Origin: Pseudoalteromonas piratica
Lineage (GTDB): Bacteria; Pseudomonadota; Gammaproteobacteria; Enterobacterales; Alteromonadaceae
DNA length: 64,000 bases
Direction: 5' to 3'
Assembly (NCBI RefSeq): GCF_000788395.1
Contig: NZ_CP009888.1
Coordinates: 800,001-864,000 of the forward strand
A program made the position numbers and the translations under genes. Positions 29,332-39,205 of this stretch are shown here, piece by piece. The notes beneath the pieces were generated by a model. That model did no database searches, was not told where the DNA came from, and saw only the letters and a list, made by a program, of their open reading frames with translations. How positions within the stretch are numbered: the stretch's first letter is position 1; the number at the start of each line of letters is the position of its first letter.

Positions 29332-29871
29332 ATGGCGAAACTGCATGAAGTATATAAAGACAAAGTAGTAGCTGAACTAGTAAAAGAGTTCAACTACAGC
29401 TCTGTCATGCAAGTCCCTCGAATTGAGAAAATCACCCTTAACATGGGTGTGGGCGAAGCCCTAGCGGACAAAAAGATTCTAGAGAACGCGGTAAGCGACC
29501 TAGAAGCTATCTCTGGTCAGAAGCCACTTATCACTAAAGCTCGCAAATCTGTTGCTGGCTTTAAGATTCGTGAAGGCTATCCGATCGGTTGTAAAGTAAC
29601 CCTACGCGGTGAGCGTATGTGGGATTTCCTAGAGCGTTTAGTCTCTATTGCGATGCCACGTATTCGTGACTTCCGCGGTGTTAGCGCTAAGTCTTTTGAC
29701 GGTCGCGGTAACTATTCTATGGGCGTACGTGAGCAAATCATCTTCCCAGAAATTGATTATGATAAAGTAGACCGCGTTCGCGGTATGGATATCACAATCA
29801 CTACTTCTGCGAAAAGTGATGAGGAAGGCCGTGCGTTGTTAACAGCGTTTAACTTCCCATTCAAGAAATAA
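29332..29871 (+). CDS. rplE: 50S ribosomal protein L5
   Basis: This 179-residue protein matches E. coli L5 in length and has [33 protein letters not shown] and [20 protein letters not shown]. It binds 5S rRNA in the central protuberance. In E. coli S8 represses the operon by binding near the start of this gene; I did not verify that structure here. Confidence 0.98.
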   Translation: MAKLHEVYKDKVVAELVKEFNYSSVMQVPRIEKITLNMGVGEALADKKILENAVSDLEAISGQKPLITKARKSVAGFKIREGYPIGCKVTLRGERMWDFLERLVSIAMPRIRDFRGVSAKSFDGRGNYSMGVREQIIFPEIDYDKVDRVRGMDITITTSAKSDEEGRALLTAFNFPFKK

Positions 29872-29881
29872 GGGTAGGGTT

Positions 29882-30187
29882 ATGGCAAAGAATTCAATGA
29901 AAGCGCGCGAAGCAAAGCGCACTAAACTAGTTGCTCAGTACGCTGAAAAGCGCGCAGCACTAAAAGCAATCATCTCTGACGTAAATGCGTCTGAAGATGA
30001 TCGTTGGGACGCGGTATTAAAGCTTCAAAGCCTTCCGCGTGATTCAAGCCCTGCACGTCAACGTAATCGTTGTAACATCACGGGCCGCCCACATGGTTAC
30101 CTTCGTAAGTTCGGCTTAAGCCGTATCAAATTACGCGAAGCTGCTATGCGCGGTGAAGTTCCTGGCCTTAAAAAGGCTTCTTGGTAA
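29882..30187 (+). CDS. rpsN: 30S ribosomal protein S14
   Basis: This 101-residue long form without zinc cysteines ends [20 protein letters not shown], then [15 protein letters not shown]. It belongs to the 30S head. Confidence 0.98.
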   Translation: MAKNSMKAREAKRTKLVAQYAEKRAALKAIISDVNASEDDRWDAVLKLQSLPRDSSPARQRNRCNITGRPHGYLRKFGLSRIKLREAAMRGEVPGLKKASW

Positions 30188-30208
30188 TAGAATCACGGGA
30201 GTAAGACA

Positions 30209-30601
30209 ATGAGCTTGCAAGATCCAATCGCGGATATGTTTACACGTGTTCGTAACGGCCAACAGGCTAAGAAGGTTTCAGTATCTATGCCTTCTTCAAA
30301 GCTAAAAGTTGCTGTTGCAAAACTACTTAAAGAAGAAGGTTACATCACAGACTACGCTGTAGCTGGTGACGTAAAACCTGAGCTTTCTGTAGAATTAAAA
30401 TATTTCGAAGGCAAAGCTGTAATCGAGTCTCTACAGCGCGTTAGCCGTCCTGGTCTACGTATCTACAAGAAACGTGACGACTTACCAAAGGTAATGGGCG
30501 GTTTAGGTATTGCTATCGTTTCAACTTCTAAAGGCTTGATGACTGACCGTGCTGCACGTGGTGCTGGTATCGGTGGTGAAATCATCGGCTTTGTAGCTTA
30601 A
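30209..30601 (+). CDS. rpsH: 30S ribosomal protein S8
   Basis: This 130-residue protein has [18 protein letters not shown] and the conserved end [20 protein letters not shown]. It binds helix 21 of 16S rRNA and in E. coli represses the spc operon. Confidence 0.98.
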   Translation: MSLQDPIADMFTRVRNGQQAKKVSVSMPSSKLKVAVAKLLKEEGYITDYAVAGDVKPELSVELKYFEGKAVIESLQRVSRPGLRIYKKRDDLPKVMGGLGIAIVSTSKGLMTDRAARGAGIGGEIIGFVA

Positions 30602-30614
30602 TCGGAGGGGAACT

Positions 30615-31148
30615 ATGTCTCGCGTAGCAAAGGCACCTATCAATGTTCCTGCCGGTGTAGAAGTTACACTTGCTGGTCAGGACATCAAAGTTAAAGGTAA
30701 AAGCGGTGAGTTAACTCGCACTATCAACGACGCTGTTGAAGTAACGCTTGAAGAAAACGTAATCAAAACTCTTCCTCGTGAAGGTTTTGCTGACGGCTGG
30801 GCACAAGCAGGTACTGCTCGTGCACTAATCAACAACATGGTTGTTGGTGCAGGCGAAGGTTACGAGAAAAAACTTCAGCTAGTTGGTGTTGGTTACCGTG
30901 CAGCAGCTAAGGGTAAAGTATTAGACTTAACGCTTGGTTTCTCACACCCTGTGAACTTCCCAGTTCCAGAAGGTATCACTGTTGAAACACCTAGCCAAAC
31001 TGAAATTGTGGTTAAAGGCGCAGATAAGCAGTTAGTTGGCCAAGTTGCTGCTAACATTCGCGCATACCGTGAGCCAGAGCCGTATAAAGGTAAAGGTGTA
31101 CGTTATGCTGATGAACACGTGCGTCGCAAAGAAGCCAAGAAGAAGTAA
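30615..31148 (+). CDS. rplF: 50S ribosomal protein L6
   Basis: This 177-residue protein has [16 protein letters not shown] at the start and the second-domain block [20 protein letters not shown], followed by GKGVRY. It lies near the factor-binding site of 50S. The ribosome site ggaggg is strong. Confidence 0.98.
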   Translation: MSRVAKAPINVPAGVEVTLAGQDIKVKGKSGELTRTINDAVEVTLEENVIKTLPREGFADGWAQAGTARALINNMVVGAGEGYEKKLQLVGVGYRAAAKGKVLDLTLGFSHPVNFPVPEGITVETPSQTEIVVKGADKQLVGQVAANIRAYREPEPYKGKGVRYADEHVRRKEAKKK

Positions 31149-31157
31149 GGTAGAACG

Positions 31158-31508
31158 ATGGATAAGAAAACAGCTCGTCTACGTCGTGCAAAACGCACTC
31201 GTAGAAACTTTATTGAACAAGGCGCAACTCGCCTAGTTATCCACCGCACTCCACGTCACATTTACGCGCAAGTTGTAAATCCTGAGGGTGTAGTGGTAGC
31301 TGCTGCTTCTACTGTAGAAAAAGCGATTAGTGGTTCTATCGAAGGCACAAGCAATGTTGCAGCTGCGCAAGCAGTTGGTAAAGCAGTTGCTGAACGTGCA
31401 GTTGAGAAAGGTATCGCTAAATTATCTTTTGATCGCAGTGGTTTTAAATATCACGGCCGTGTTAAGGCGCTTGCTGATGCAGCGCGTGAAGCCGGTTTAC
31501 AATTCTAG
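31158..31508 (+). CDS. rplR: 50S ribosomal protein L18
   Basis: This 116-residue protein has [14 protein letters not shown] and ends [20 protein letters not shown]. It is a 5S rRNA-binding protein together with L5. Confidence 0.98.
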   Translation: MDKKTARLRRAKRTRRNFIEQGATRLVIHRTPRHIYAQVVNPEGVVVAAASTVEKAISGSIEGTSNVAAAQAVGKAVAERAVEKGIAKLSFDRSGFKYHGRVKALADAAREAGLQF

Positions 31509-31517
31509 GAGCAGAGA

Positions 31518-32018
31518 ATGGCTAACGTAGAAGTAAAGCAACCTGAATTAGCTGAAAAGCTAGTTGCAGTAAACCGCGTTTCTAAAGTAGTTAAAGGTGG
31601 TCGTATCTTTAGCTTCACAGCACTAACTGTAGTTGGTGATGGCGCTGGTAAAGTAGGTTTTGGTTACGGTAAAGCACGTGAAGTTCCTGCTGCTATTCAA
31701 AAGGCAATGGAAAAAGCACGTCGTAACATGGTAAACGTAGAATTAAACGGAAACACGTTACAGCACCCAATCAAGGGTCGTCACGCTGGTTCTAAAGTAT
31801 ACATGCAGCCAGCTGCTGAAGGTACAGGTATCATCGCCGGTGGTGCGATGCGTGCAGTACTAGAAGTAGTAGGTGTACATAACGTACTTTCTAAAGCATA
31901 TGGTTCTACTAACCCAATCAACGTAGTTCGTGCAACAATTAAAGCTCTTGACAACATGAAGTCACCAGAAGCTGTTGCTGCGAAGCGTGGTTTAAGCGTT
32001 GATAACATCCTGGGGTAA
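31518..32018 (+). CDS. rpsE: 30S ribosomal protein S5
   Basis: This 166-residue protein has the double-stranded RNA-binding-like start ([20 protein letters not shown]) and [20 protein letters not shown]. It is involved in decoding accuracy. The ribosome site aggagc is just before the start. Confidence 0.98.
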   Translation: MANVEVKQPELAEKLVAVNRVSKVVKGGRIFSFTALTVVGDGAGKVGFGYGKAREVPAAIQKAMEKARRNMVNVELNGNTLQHPIKGRHAGSKVYMQPAAEGTGIIAGGAMRAVLEVVGVHNVLSKAYGSTNPINVVRATIKALDNMKSPEAVAAKRGLSVDNILG

Positions 32019-32024
32019 GACACG

Positions 32025-32204
32025 ATGGCAAATACAGTAAAAGTAACTCAAGTAAAGAGCTCTATCGGTCGTTTACCGAAGCATAAAGCTACTTTACGTG
32101 GTCTTGGTTTACGTCGTATCAACCACACAGTGGAGTTAGAAGATACTCCTTGTGTACGTGGTATGATCAATCAAGTGTCTTACATGGTTAAGGTTGAGGG
32201 TTAA
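32025..32204 (+). CDS. rpmD: 50S ribosomal protein L30
   Basis: This 59-residue protein reads from [20 protein letters not shown] to MVKVEG, matching bacterial L30. It begins six bases after rpsE stops. Confidence 0.97.
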   Translation: MANTVKVTQVKSSIGRLPKHKATLRGLGLRRINHTVELEDTPCVRGMINQVSYMVKVEG

Positions 32205-32208
32205 TTCG

Positions 32209-32643
32209 ATGCAATTGAATACACTTTCTCCTGCAGTAGGTGCAAAAAAACCTGGTAAACGTGTTGGTCGTGGTATCGGTTCTGGTCTTGGTAAGACTGG
32301 TGGTCGTGGTCACAAAGGTCAAAAGTCACGTTCAGGTGGTAAAGTACGCGTTGGTTTTGAAGGCGGTCAAATGCCTATGCAACGTCGTCTACCTAAGTTC
32401 GGTTTCACTTCACGCAAATCTCTAGTATCTGCAGAAGTGAACCTGTTCGAAATCGCTAAAGTTGAAGGCGATGTGGTAGAACTAAGCACACTACAAGCAG
32501 CTGGTATTGTTAAAAAGAACATTCAGTTCGTTAAAGTAGTTAAATCTGGCGAAGTTTCTCGCGCGGTTACCGTTAAAGGTCTTAAAGTGACTAAAGGTGC
32601 TCGTGAAGCGATTGAAGCTGCCGGAGGCAAGATAGAAGAATAA
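32209..32643 (+). CDS. rplO: 50S ribosomal protein L15
   Basis: The 144-residue protein starts [20 protein letters not shown], followed by the glycine/arginine-rich [20 protein letters not shown] of L15. The start at 32209 follows gaggg and matches E. coli. It is a late 50S assembly protein. Confidence 0.98.
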   Translation: MQLNTLSPAVGAKKPGKRVGRGIGSGLGKTGGRGHKGQKSRSGGKVRVGFEGGQMPMQRRLPKFGFTSRKSLVSAEVNLFEIAKVEGDVVELSTLQAAGIVKKNIQFVKVVKSGEVSRAVTVKGLKVTKGAREAIEAAGGKIEE

Positions 32644-32655
32644 TAAGGAAGTACT

Positions 32656-33984
32656 ATGGCTAAACCAGGTCTAGATATGCAAAGTGCACAAAGCGGCTTA
32701 GCGGAGCTGAAGCGCCGATTACTATTTGTATTAGGTGCTATCATTATTTACCGTTTAGGCTCGTTCGTGCCGATCCCTGGTATTGACGCCGCAGTATTGG
32801 CCCAGTTCTTCGAGCAACAAAAGGGCACCATTGTTGAAATGTTCAACATGTTCAGTGGTGGTGCACTTGAGCGTGCATCGGTGTTGGCGTTAGGTATTAT
32901 GCCTTACATCACCGCTTCGATTATCATGCAGTTGATGACGCATATGCATCCAACTTACATGGAATTGAAGAAAGAAGGTGAGCAAGGTCGTAAGAAGATC
33001 AGCCAACACACTCGTTATGCAACGCTCGTGCTAGCTACATTCCAATCAATTGGTATTGCAACTAGTTTACCAAATATGATGTCAGGTCTGGTGGTTAACC
33101 CAGGTCCAGCATTCTATTTCACTGCTGTAGTGAGCTTGGTAACAGGTACAATGTTCCTGATGTGGTTGGGTGAACAAATTACAGAACGTGGTATCGGTAA
33201 CGGTATTTCGGTTCTAATTTTTGTAGGTATTGTAGCTAACTTGCCGTCTGCTATTGGTTCGACTGCCGAAATGGCGCGCCAAGGTGATTTACAACCGTTA
33301 GTACTACTATTGATTGCGGTAATCGTTTTTGCTGTAACTTATTTGGTAGTGTTCTTTGAGCGTGGACAGCGTCGCATCGTTGTTAACTACGCTAAACGTC
33401 AGCAAGGCCGTCAGGTGTTTGCAGCGCAAAGTTCACACTTACCACTGAAAGTTAATATGGCAGGGGTTATTCCACCAATCTTTGCTAGTAGTATTATTCT
33501 GTTCCCTGGTACAATTGCGAGCTGGTTCGGTCAAGGTGAAGGCCCGGTTGCTGATACATTACAAACTATCTCATTAGCATTGTCTCCTGGACAGCCGCTA
33601 TATGCGATGGTGTTAGCAGCTGCAATCATCTTTTTCTGCTTCTTTTACACTGCGTTGGTATTTAACCCGCGTGAAACAGCAGACAACCTGAAAAAATCAG
33701 GGGCATTTATCCCAGGCATTCGCCCAGGTGAGCAGACATCTAAATACATTGATAAAGTAATGACACGCCTAACTTTAGCTGGCGCATTGTACATTACCTT
33801 TATTTGTCTAGTGCCCGAGTTCATGACAATGGCATGGCAAACGCCATTCTATTTCGGCGGTACATCAATTTTGATTATCGTTGTTGTTATCATGGACTTT
33901 ATGGCACAAGTACAAACCCATCTGATGTCTCATCAGTATGAGTCTGTGCTGAAAAAAGCAAACCTTAAAGGCTACGGCCGCTAA
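32656..33984 (+). CDS. secY: Protein translocase subunit SecY
   Basis: This 442-residue inner-membrane channel of the Sec translocon has ten membrane helices. Blocks include [31 protein letters not shown] and [13 protein letters not shown], and the cytoplasmic loop near [18 protein letters not shown]. The length agrees with E. coli SecY (443). Its partner SecE is encoded at 48416. Confidence 0.98.
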   Translation: MAKPGLDMQSAQSGLAELKRRLLFVLGAIIIYRLGSFVPIPGIDAAVLAQFFEQQKGTIVEMFNMFSGGALERASVLALGIMPYITASIIMQLMTHMHPTYMELKKEGEQGRKKISQHTRYATLVLATFQSIGIATSLPNMMSGLVVNPGPAFYFTAVVSLVTGTMFLMWLGEQITERGIGNGISVLIFVGIVANLPSAIGSTAEMARQGDLQPLVLLLIAVIVFAVTYLVVFFERGQRRIVVNYAKRQQGRQVFAAQSSHLPLKVNMAGVIPPIFASSIILFPGTIASWFGQGEGPVADTLQTISLALSPGQPLYAMVLAAAIIFFCFFYTALVFNPRETADNLKKSGAFIPGIRPGEQTSKYIDKVMTRLTLAGALYITFICLVPEFMTMAWQTPFYFGGTSILIIVVVIMDFMAQVQTHLMSHQYESVLKKANLKGYGR

Positions 33985-34006
33985 GGGTTGACTACGGAGT
34001 TAAGTT

Positions 34007-34120
34007 ATGAAAGTACGTGCTTCCGTTAAGAAAATTTGCCGTAGCTGTAAAGTTATTAAGCGTGCAGGTGTTGTACGTGTAATTTGCAGCGATCCTAAGC
34101 ATAAGCAAAGGCAAGGCTAA
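34007..34120 (+). CDS. rpmJ: 50S ribosomal protein L36
   Basis: This 37-residue protein is [20 protein letters not shown] and following residues, ending KHKQRQG. It has CxxC (11-14) and a later Cys and His, so it is the zinc-containing form. A ribosome site (ggag) precedes it. Confidence 0.97.
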   Translation: MKVRASVKKICRSCKVIKRAGVVRVICSDPKHKQRQG

Positions 34121-34130
34121 TTAAGTCATG

Positions 34131-34154
34131 CAGGCTGAGCGAAAGCTCGGCCTG
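34131..34154 (+). terminator. GNRA-loop hairpin between spc and alpha operons
   Basis: Ten base pairs, one G-T wobble (caggctgagc / gctcggcctg) and a GAAA loop, followed by tttcattgg. It may end part of the spc transcripts or protect their 3' end. Confidence 0.6.
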
Positions 34155-34164
34155 TTTCATTGGT

Positions 34165-34247
34165 AGAAATCTGATATCGGTTGGGTATCCTATACGGGCT
34201 TTCCAACAGGATGATAATCAGATTCATTTATAGGAGATATGTTAGTG
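34165..34247 (+). promoter_or_regulatory. Alpha-operon leader, S4 binding site
   Basis: The segment gggtatcc...cgggcttt...caacaggatg corresponds to the E. coli alpha leader, where S4 binds a pseudoknot around the rpsM start. The closing stem is aatctgat (34168-34175) with atcagatt (34217-34224). Its bases differ from E. coli but it pairs fully. The leader runs to the GTG of rpsM. Confidence 0.78.
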
Positions 34248-34601
34248 GCCCGTATCGCAGGCATTAACGTTCCTGACCATAAGCATGCTGTTATCGCTTT
34301 AACAAGCATCTATGGTGTAGGTAAGACTCGCTCTAAGGCTATCTTAGCAGCGACTGGTATCGCCGAGACCACAAAAATCGGTGAACTAAGTGATGAAGTT
34401 CTTGACCAATTACGTGAAGAAGTTGGTAAGTACACTGTTGAAGGTGATCTTCGTCGTGAAGTTACTCTAAATATCAAGCGTCTTATGGACCTTGGTTGTT
34501 TCCGTGGCCTACGTCACCGTCGTTCGCTTCCACTACGTGGTCAGCGTACTAAGACTAACGCGCGTACTCGTAAGGGTCCTCGCAAGCCTATCAAGAAATA
34601 A
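34245..34601 (+). CDS. rpsM: 30S ribosomal protein S13
   Basis: The 118-residue protein begins [16 protein letters not shown] when read from GTG at 34245, which lies eight bases after ggag. The in-frame ATG at 34239 is only two bases from that site. It has RRGLRHRR-like [21 protein letters not shown]13 contacts the P-site tRNA and L5. It is the first gene of the alpha operon, under S4 control. Confidence 0.97.
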   Translation: MARIAGINVPDHKHAVIALTSIYGVGKTRSKAILAATGIAETTKIGELSDEVLDQLREEVGKYTVEGDLRREVTLNIKRLMDLGCFRGLRHRRSLPLRGQRTKTNARTRKGPRKPIKK

Positions 34602-34614
34602 GGTGGGGTAAGTT

Positions 34615-35001
34615 ATGGCTAAAGCACCAATCCGTCGTAAGAAGGTTAAAAAGCAAGTTGCTGATGGTATGGCTCATGTTCATGCTTCTTTCAACAACAC
34701 TATTGTTACTATTACAGACCGTCAAGGTAATGCGTTATCTTGGGCAACTGCAGGTGGTTCAGGTTTCCGTGGTTCACGTAAATCTACGCCATTCGCTGCA
34801 CAGGTTGCTGCTGAGCGTGCAGGTACTGCTGCTCAGGAATATGGTTTAAAGAACCTAGAAGTTTTCATCAAGGGCCCAGGTCCAGGTCGTGAATCTTCAG
34901 TTCGTGCATTAAACGCACTAGGTTACCGTATTACAAACATTACTGACGTGACGCCAATTCCACACAATGGTTGTCGTCCACCGAAGAAACGTCGCGTATA
35001 A
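34615..35001 (+). CDS. rpsK: 30S ribosomal protein S11
   Basis: This 128-residue protein has [20 protein letters not shown] and the C-terminal [18 protein letters not shown]. It forms part of the 30S platform. Confidence 0.98.
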   Translation: MAKAPIRRKKVKKQVADGMAHVHASFNNTIVTITDRQGNALSWATAGGSGFRGSRKSTPFAAQVAAERAGTAAQEYGLKNLEVFIKGPGPGRESSVRALNALGYRITNITDVTPIPHNGCRPPKKRRV

Positions 35002-35022
35002 CAATAGGTTAGGAGAAATAAC

Positions 35023-35643
35023 ATGGCAAGATATTTGGGCCCTAAGCTCAAGCTAAGTCGTCGTGAAGGTACTGACCTGTTCCTTAAGAGCGGCGTTAGA
35101 GCAATCGACTCTAAATGTAAGCTTGAAACAGCACCAGGTCAACACGGCGCTCGTAAAGGTCGCCTATCTGACTACGGTTTACAATTACGTGAAAAGCAAA
35201 AAGTTCGTCGTATCTACGGTGTACTTGAAAAGCAATTCCGTAACTACTACAAAGAAGCTGCTCGTCTTAAAGGCAACACAGGTGAAAACCTACTTCAGCT
35301 TCTAGAACAACGTTTAGACAACGTAGTTTACCGCATGGGTTTCGCAAGCACACGTGCTGAAGCTCGTCAGCTAGTAAGCCACAAAGCGATCGTTGTTAAT
35401 GGTCAAGTTGTAAACATTCCTTCATTCACAGTTTCAGCTGAAGATGTAGTTGAAATCCGTGAGAAGGCTAAGAAGCAAGCTCGTATTACTGCAGCTGTAG
35501 AACTAGCTGAGCAACGCGAGAAGCCAACTTGGGTTGAAGTAGACACTAAGAAACTAGCAGGTACATTTAAGCGTTTACCTGAGCGTTCTGATCTGTCTGC
35601 AGAAATTAATGAACAGCTAATCGTCGAACTTTACTCGAAGTAA
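35023..35643 (+). CDS. rpsD: 30S ribosomal protein S4
   Basis: This 206-residue protein has [20 protein letters not shown] and the S4 RNA-binding domain ([20 protein letters not shown]). It nucleates 30S assembly and represses the alpha operon through the leader at 34165. The sequence has no N-terminal zinc cysteine cluster. Confidence 0.98.
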   Translation: MARYLGPKLKLSRREGTDLFLKSGVRAIDSKCKLETAPGQHGARKGRLSDYGLQLREKQKVRRIYGVLEKQFRNYYKEAARLKGNTGENLLQLLEQRLDNVVYRMGFASTRAEARQLVSHKAIVVNGQVVNIPSFTVSAEDVVEIREKAKKQARITAAVELAEQREKPTWVEVDTKKLAGTFKRLPERSDLSAEINEQLIVELYSK

Positions 35644-35668
35644 AGTTAAAAGATAAGAGAGGATACAC

Positions 35669-36655
35669 ATGCAGGGTTCTGTTACCGAATTCCTAAAGCC
35701 AAAATTAGTCGATATCGACGCTGTAAGTACATCGCGTTCTAAAGTAATTTTAGAGCCTCTAGAGCGTGGCTTTGGTCACACTTTAGGTAATGCACTTCGT
35801 CGTATTTTACTTTCATCAATGCCAGGTTGTGCAGTGACTGAAGTTGAAATCGACGGCGTACTACACGAATACAGTGCGAAGGAAGGTGTTCAAGAAGACA
35901 TCATCGAAATTCTACTAAACCTTAAAGGCTTAGCAGTTTCTTTACACGAGAAAGATGAAGTATTTCTAACCCTGACTAAATCAGGCGTTGGCCCTGTAAC
36001 CGCTGCTGACATTCAACACGATGACAGTGTTGAAGTTGCTAACCCAGATCACGTGATTTGTCACCTGACGACTGATAGCAGTGAAATCAGCATGCGTATT
36101 CGCGTTCAACGTGGCCGTGGCTACGTTCCAGCGTCGAGCCGTATTTCCTCTGAAGACGATGAGCGCCCAATCGGTCGTTTGTTGCTAGATGCTTCATTTA
36201 GCCCGGTTGAGCGTATTGCGTACTCGGTTGAATCAGCACGTGTTGAGCAACGTACAGACTTAGATAAGCTAATTATCGACATGGAAACAAATGGTACGAT
36301 TGATCCTGAAGAGGCAATCCGTCGTGCATCTACTATTCTAGCTGAGCAGTTAGACGCATTCGTAGATTTACGTGATGTGGCTGAGCCAGAAGAGAAAGAA
36401 GAGAAGCCGGAATTTGATCCGATTCTACTTCGTCCTGTTGATGATTTAGAGCTTACTGTACGTTCTGCGAACTGTCTGAAAGCCGAGCAAATTCAATATA
36501 TCGGTGATCTTGTTCAGCGTACTGAAGTTGAGCTTCTTAAAACACCAAACCTTGGTAAGAAGTCACTTACAGAAATTAAAGACGTGCTTGCTTCACGTGG
36601 TCTATCTCTAGGTATGCGCCTAGAAAACTGGCCACCTGCAAGCTTAGCTGAATAA
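35669..36655 (+). CDS. rpoA: RNA polymerase alpha subunit
   Basis: This 328-residue protein has the assembly domain ([20 protein letters not shown]) and the C-terminal DNA-binding domain ([19 protein letters not shown], then [13 protein letters not shown]). The acidic linker [13 protein letters not shown] joins them. The length is one less than in E. coli. It is co-transcribed with rpsD and rplQ. Confidence 0.98.
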   Translation: MQGSVTEFLKPKLVDIDAVSTSRSKVILEPLERGFGHTLGNALRRILLSSMPGCAVTEVEIDGVLHEYSAKEGVQEDIIEILLNLKGLAVSLHEKDEVFLTLTKSGVGPVTAADIQHDDSVEVANPDHVICHLTTDSSEISMRIRVQRGRGYVPASSRISSEDDERPIGRLLLDASFSPVERIAYSVESARVEQRTDLDKLIIDMETNGTIDPEEAIRRASTILAEQLDAFVDLRDVAEPEEKEEKPEFDPILLRPVDDLELTVRSANCLKAEQIQYIGDLVQRTEVELLKTPNLGKKSLTEIKDVLASRGLSLGMRLENWPPASLAE

Positions 36656-36687
36656 TCAACGATAAGTTTAGTTAGAAGGATAGGGTC

Positions 36688-37086
36688 ATGCGCCATCGTA
36701 AGAGTGGTCGTCAATTAAACCGTAACAGCAGTCATCGTAAAGCGATGTTCAGCAACATGGCAAGTTCTTTGGTGAAGCACGAAATCATCAAAACTACTTT
36801 GCCTAAAGCGAAAGAGTTACGCCGTGTAATTGAGCCTTTAATCACACTGGCTAAGACTGATAGCGTTGCAAACCGTCGTTTAGCGTTTGCTCGCACGCGT
36901 GATAAAGAAGTAGTTGGTAAATTGTTCACTGAGATTGGTCCTCGTTTCGCGGATCGTCCAGGTGGTTACACTCGTATTCTTAAGTGTGGCTTCCGTACTG
37001 GTGACAACGCACCAATGGCTTACATTGAACTACTAGATCGCCCAGCGACTGAAGAAGTTCAAGAAGACGCGCAGTCTGCAGAGTAA
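36688..37086 (+). CDS. rplQ: 50S ribosomal protein L17
   Basis: This 132-residue protein has [20 protein letters not shown] and [20 protein letters not shown]. It is the last gene of the alpha operon and is followed by a strong terminator. Confidence 0.98.
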   Translation: MRHRKSGRQLNRNSSHRKAMFSNMASSLVKHEIIKTTLPKAKELRRVIEPLITLAKTDSVANRRLAFARTRDKEVVGKLFTEIGPRFADRPGGYTRILKCGFRTGDNAPMAYIELLDRPATEEVQEDAQSAE

Positions 37087-37100
37087 GATTTAAAGAATTA

Positions 37101-37130
37101 AAAAGCCGAGCAAATGCTCGGCTTTTTTAT
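37101..37130 (+). terminator. Terminator of the alpha operon
   Basis: Stem aaaagccgagc / gctcggctttt with loop aaat and six T. Confidence 0.95.
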
Positions 37131-37184
37131 TGCCTGAATAAGGTTGAATGTTGAAAGTTCGGTTTAAACAGCTAAAAATGTTTG

Positions 37185-37259
37185 CTGAACCCTGAACCCT
37201 GAACCCTGAACCCTGAACCCTGAACCCTGAACCCTGAACCCTGAACCCTGAACCCTGAA
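37185..37259. repeat. Heptanucleotide tandem repeat (CTGAACC)n
   Basis: Ten exact copies of the seven-base unit ctgaacc start at 37185, and an eleventh partial unit (ctgaa) ends at 37259. There are no mismatches. It lies between the alpha-operon terminator and the terminator of the regulator gene, with no gene overlapping it. Confidence 0.97.
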
Positions 37260-37269
37260 TTTTAGGCAA

Positions 37270-37292
37270 TAAAAAACCGGGCAGAACCCGGT
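37270..37292 (-). terminator. Terminator of the LuxR-type gene
   Basis: On the minus strand the stem accggg / cccggt is followed by six T and then attg. Confidence 0.88.
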
Positions 37293-37320
37293 ATCAAAAG
37301 GGGAAAACTAAATAGGTTGG

Positions 37321-37977
37321 CTAACGTAATTCGTTAGGCATATTGTACTGAGCCCATGAAAGTAACTCGATGCGATTACGGCAGTTAGTTTTTCTAAACG
37401 CACTGTACAAATGGGTTTTAACTGTATGTGGGCTAATATTTAGCTCATCAGCAATTTCTTTATTCTTAGCACCTTTACTCATAAGGCTAATAATTGCACG
37501 TTCACGTTTAGTGAGTTTTACCGGCTCTAATTCAGCATCAGTAATTTGATTAATTGCTTCTTTATTGAATTGCAGTAAACGATTTAACGCACTACACATT
37601 ACATCACGGCGGAACCACAGTTGATTGTCGAGTAATAAACGAATGCCTTTCATTAACACGTCGGCATTATCAGTTTCATAAAACACACCACGGATGCCAG
37701 ATAACAGCGCACGATTAGCAAGTTCAGTATTTTCACAGATATTGAACAAAATTATATCGCAATCGCATTTCAGTTCTGCAATGTGCATTTGTAAACGTTG
37801 CCAAACATTATCGCCATTAGACTCGATAAACAAAAGACGGGTGTTGCTCGGAACTTCCTTTCCATCAAAACCATGCATTACATTTAAGCCTTGCGTGGTA
37901 AGTAATGGCTTTAATACTTCTAATCCAGAATTATTAGTCGGATTTGTGTTTAGAATAATAAACGCTGTGTTGTTCAT
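37321..37977 (-). CDS. LuxR/CsgD-type transcriptional regulator
   Basis: The 218-residue protein has an N-terminal receiver-like domain without a clear phosphoacceptor site, and a C-terminal LuxR helix-turn-helix (about 152-212; LTKRERAIISLMSKGAKNKE, then ISPHTVKTHLYSAFRKT). WFRR at 121-124 sits where VpsT/CsgD regulators have W[FLM][TS]R, the c-di-GMP contact in VpsT. Here the third residue is arginine, so c-di-GMP binding is uncertain. Such proteins control biofilm matrix genes. The gene stands alone with its own terminator. Confidence 0.87.
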   Translation of the reverse strand: MNNTAFIILNTNPTNNSGLEVLKPLLTTQGLNVMHGFDGKEVPSNTRLLFIESNGDNVWQRLQMHIAELKCDCDIILFNICENTELANRALLSGIRGVFYETDNADVLMKGIRLLLDNQLWFRRDVMCSALNRLLQFNKEAINQITDAELEPVKLTKRERAIISLMSKGAKNKEIADELNISPHTVKTHLYSAFRKTNCRNRIELLSWAQYNMPNELR

Positions 37978-37989
37978 TGTTTAACTCAA

Positions 37990-38026
37990 CAAAAAAAAGC
38001 TTCAACTAAATTATTGTTGAAGCTTA
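37990..38026 (-). terminator. Terminator of the HIT gene
   Basis: A perfect ten-base inverted repeat (aagcttcaac / gttgaagctt). On the minus strand it ends in eight T. Confidence 0.92.
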
Positions 38027-38078
38027 ACACAATATTTAAACTTTTGTATTGTTTTTTTAAACAAGTTAATACTTTTAT

Positions 38079-38444
38079 CTAGGTCTTTTCTTTGTCAGTG
38101 TAAGGAGGCCAGCCTAAAACTTTACCAGCGAGCATATGCAGGTGGATATGAAAAACAGTTTGACCGGCATGTTCATTACAGTTCATCACAACACGGTAAC
38201 CATCATCTGAAAAACCATTTTCAGAGGCTAGCTGTTTAGCTACATAATAAAGATGGCCAACAACTTCTCTATCATCAAGCTCAATATCGTTTATTGTTGC
38301 GATAGGCTTTTTTGGAATGATTAAAACATGATAAGGGGCTTGTGGATTAATATCTTTAAAGGCTAGGCTAAATTCATCTTCATAAACAATTTCTGCAGGA
38401 ATTTCGCGATTAATAATTTTAGTGAAAAGGGTATCTTGACTCAT
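38079..38444 (-). CDS. HIT family nucleotide hydrolase (HinT-like)
   Basis: This 121-residue protein has the histidine triad HIHLH near 99-103 in GQTVFHIHLHMLAG, and the N-terminal block FTKIINREIPAEIVYEDE. HinT-type enzymes hydrolyse purine nucleoside phosphoramidates such as adenylyl-lysine. The length is normal. The gene is monocistronic. Confidence 0.94.
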   Translation of the reverse strand: MSQDTLFTKIINREIPAEIVYEDEFSLAFKDINPQAPYHVLIIPKKPIATINDIELDDREVVGHLYYVAKQLASENGFSDDGYRVVMNCNEHAGQTVFHIHLHMLAGKVLGWPPYTDKEKT

Positions 38445-38527
38445 ACCAACATCCTAGTAGTAATTCTTATTGAATTATGCCAGTTTAGATTGATGGAATA
38501 TATCTGCAAGGGTTTATTGGAATGCTT

Positions 38528-39175
38528 ATGAAAAATATATTAACGCTTAGTCTTTTATTACCAACAATAGTTTATGGTGCAACTATCAAATTTTCTGAAG
38601 AAATAATCCCTCTTCAAGTAAATGATGAAAAAGTAGAGCATTCGTTATTTTCAAGCGTAGATAAAGTAACGGTGCCACAAGGGCAGCATAAAATTAAAGT
38701 TAAGTACAAAGATCTTTACGAGATTGATTACGATGAGCACGAAGTAATTGAGTCTGATCCGTTTTGGCTTGTTGTCAATATTGATAAAAGTGAAGCAACT
38801 TATCAGATATCAATGCCCCGTGCTGATGATATTGCCGGGGCAAAAAGGTATATTAAAGGTCCATTCGCAAATTTCAAAGAACGCGGGACGAATAACCAAG
38901 CACTGCGTCTAGAGCCCGTAAAAGCGCATGTAGTTCTCTCGACTGAAACAAATAACATGGCAGATTTGCCAACTTCATCCACAATTGGAAAAATTCCTTC
39001 TAACAGCACTGCCTATGCACCAAAATCACCACCTAAAGCTAAAGTGGCTACTAATCAAGCAACGAGTGCACCGGTTAGTCAACAACCAAGTGCATTGAAT
39101 ATGTTAGAGTTTTGGTGGTCGCAAGCTAGTGAACAGGAAAAAGCGGCGTTTTTAGCAAATAAAAAAGGCAGCTAA
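38528..39175 (+). CDS. DUF2057 exported protein
   Basis: This 215-residue protein has a signal peptide (about 1-17, ending VYGA) and the DUF2057 (YccT) core: PLQVNDEKVEHSLFS, QGQHKIKVKYKDLYEID and DPFWLVVNID. A proline- and alanine-rich linker leads to a helical C-terminus. The start at 38528 has better spacing from gga than the ATG six bases earlier. The function of the family is not known for certain. The stop codon lies in the loop of the terminator. Confidence 0.85.
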   Translation: MKNILTLSLLLPTIVYGATIKFSEEIIPLQVNDEKVEHSLFSSVDKVTVPQGQHKIKVKYKDLYEIDYDEHEVIESDPFWLVVNIDKSEATYQISMPRADDIAGAKRYIKGPFANFKERGTNNQALRLEPVKAHVVLSTETNNMADLPTSSTIGKIPSNSTAYAPKSPPKAKVATNQATSAPVSQQPSALNMLEFWWSQASEQEKAAFLANKKGS

Positions 39176-39187
39176 GTGCTGCCTTTT
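39161..39187. terminator. Bidirectional terminator
   Basis: Stem aaaaggcagc / gctgcctttt flanked by A and T runs, between the converging DUF2057 and M1 genes. Confidence 0.88.
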
Positions 39188-39205
39188 TAAGTTACAACAT
39201 AGTAA

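Noticed and set aside
34239..34241. ATG as the start of rpsM
   Set aside because: It is two bases from the ribosome binding site; GTG at 34245 gives the family N-terminus and correct spacing.
37185..37259. CRISPR-like array
   Set aside because: The units are only seven bases and directly adjacent without spacers, so it is a simple tandem repeat.
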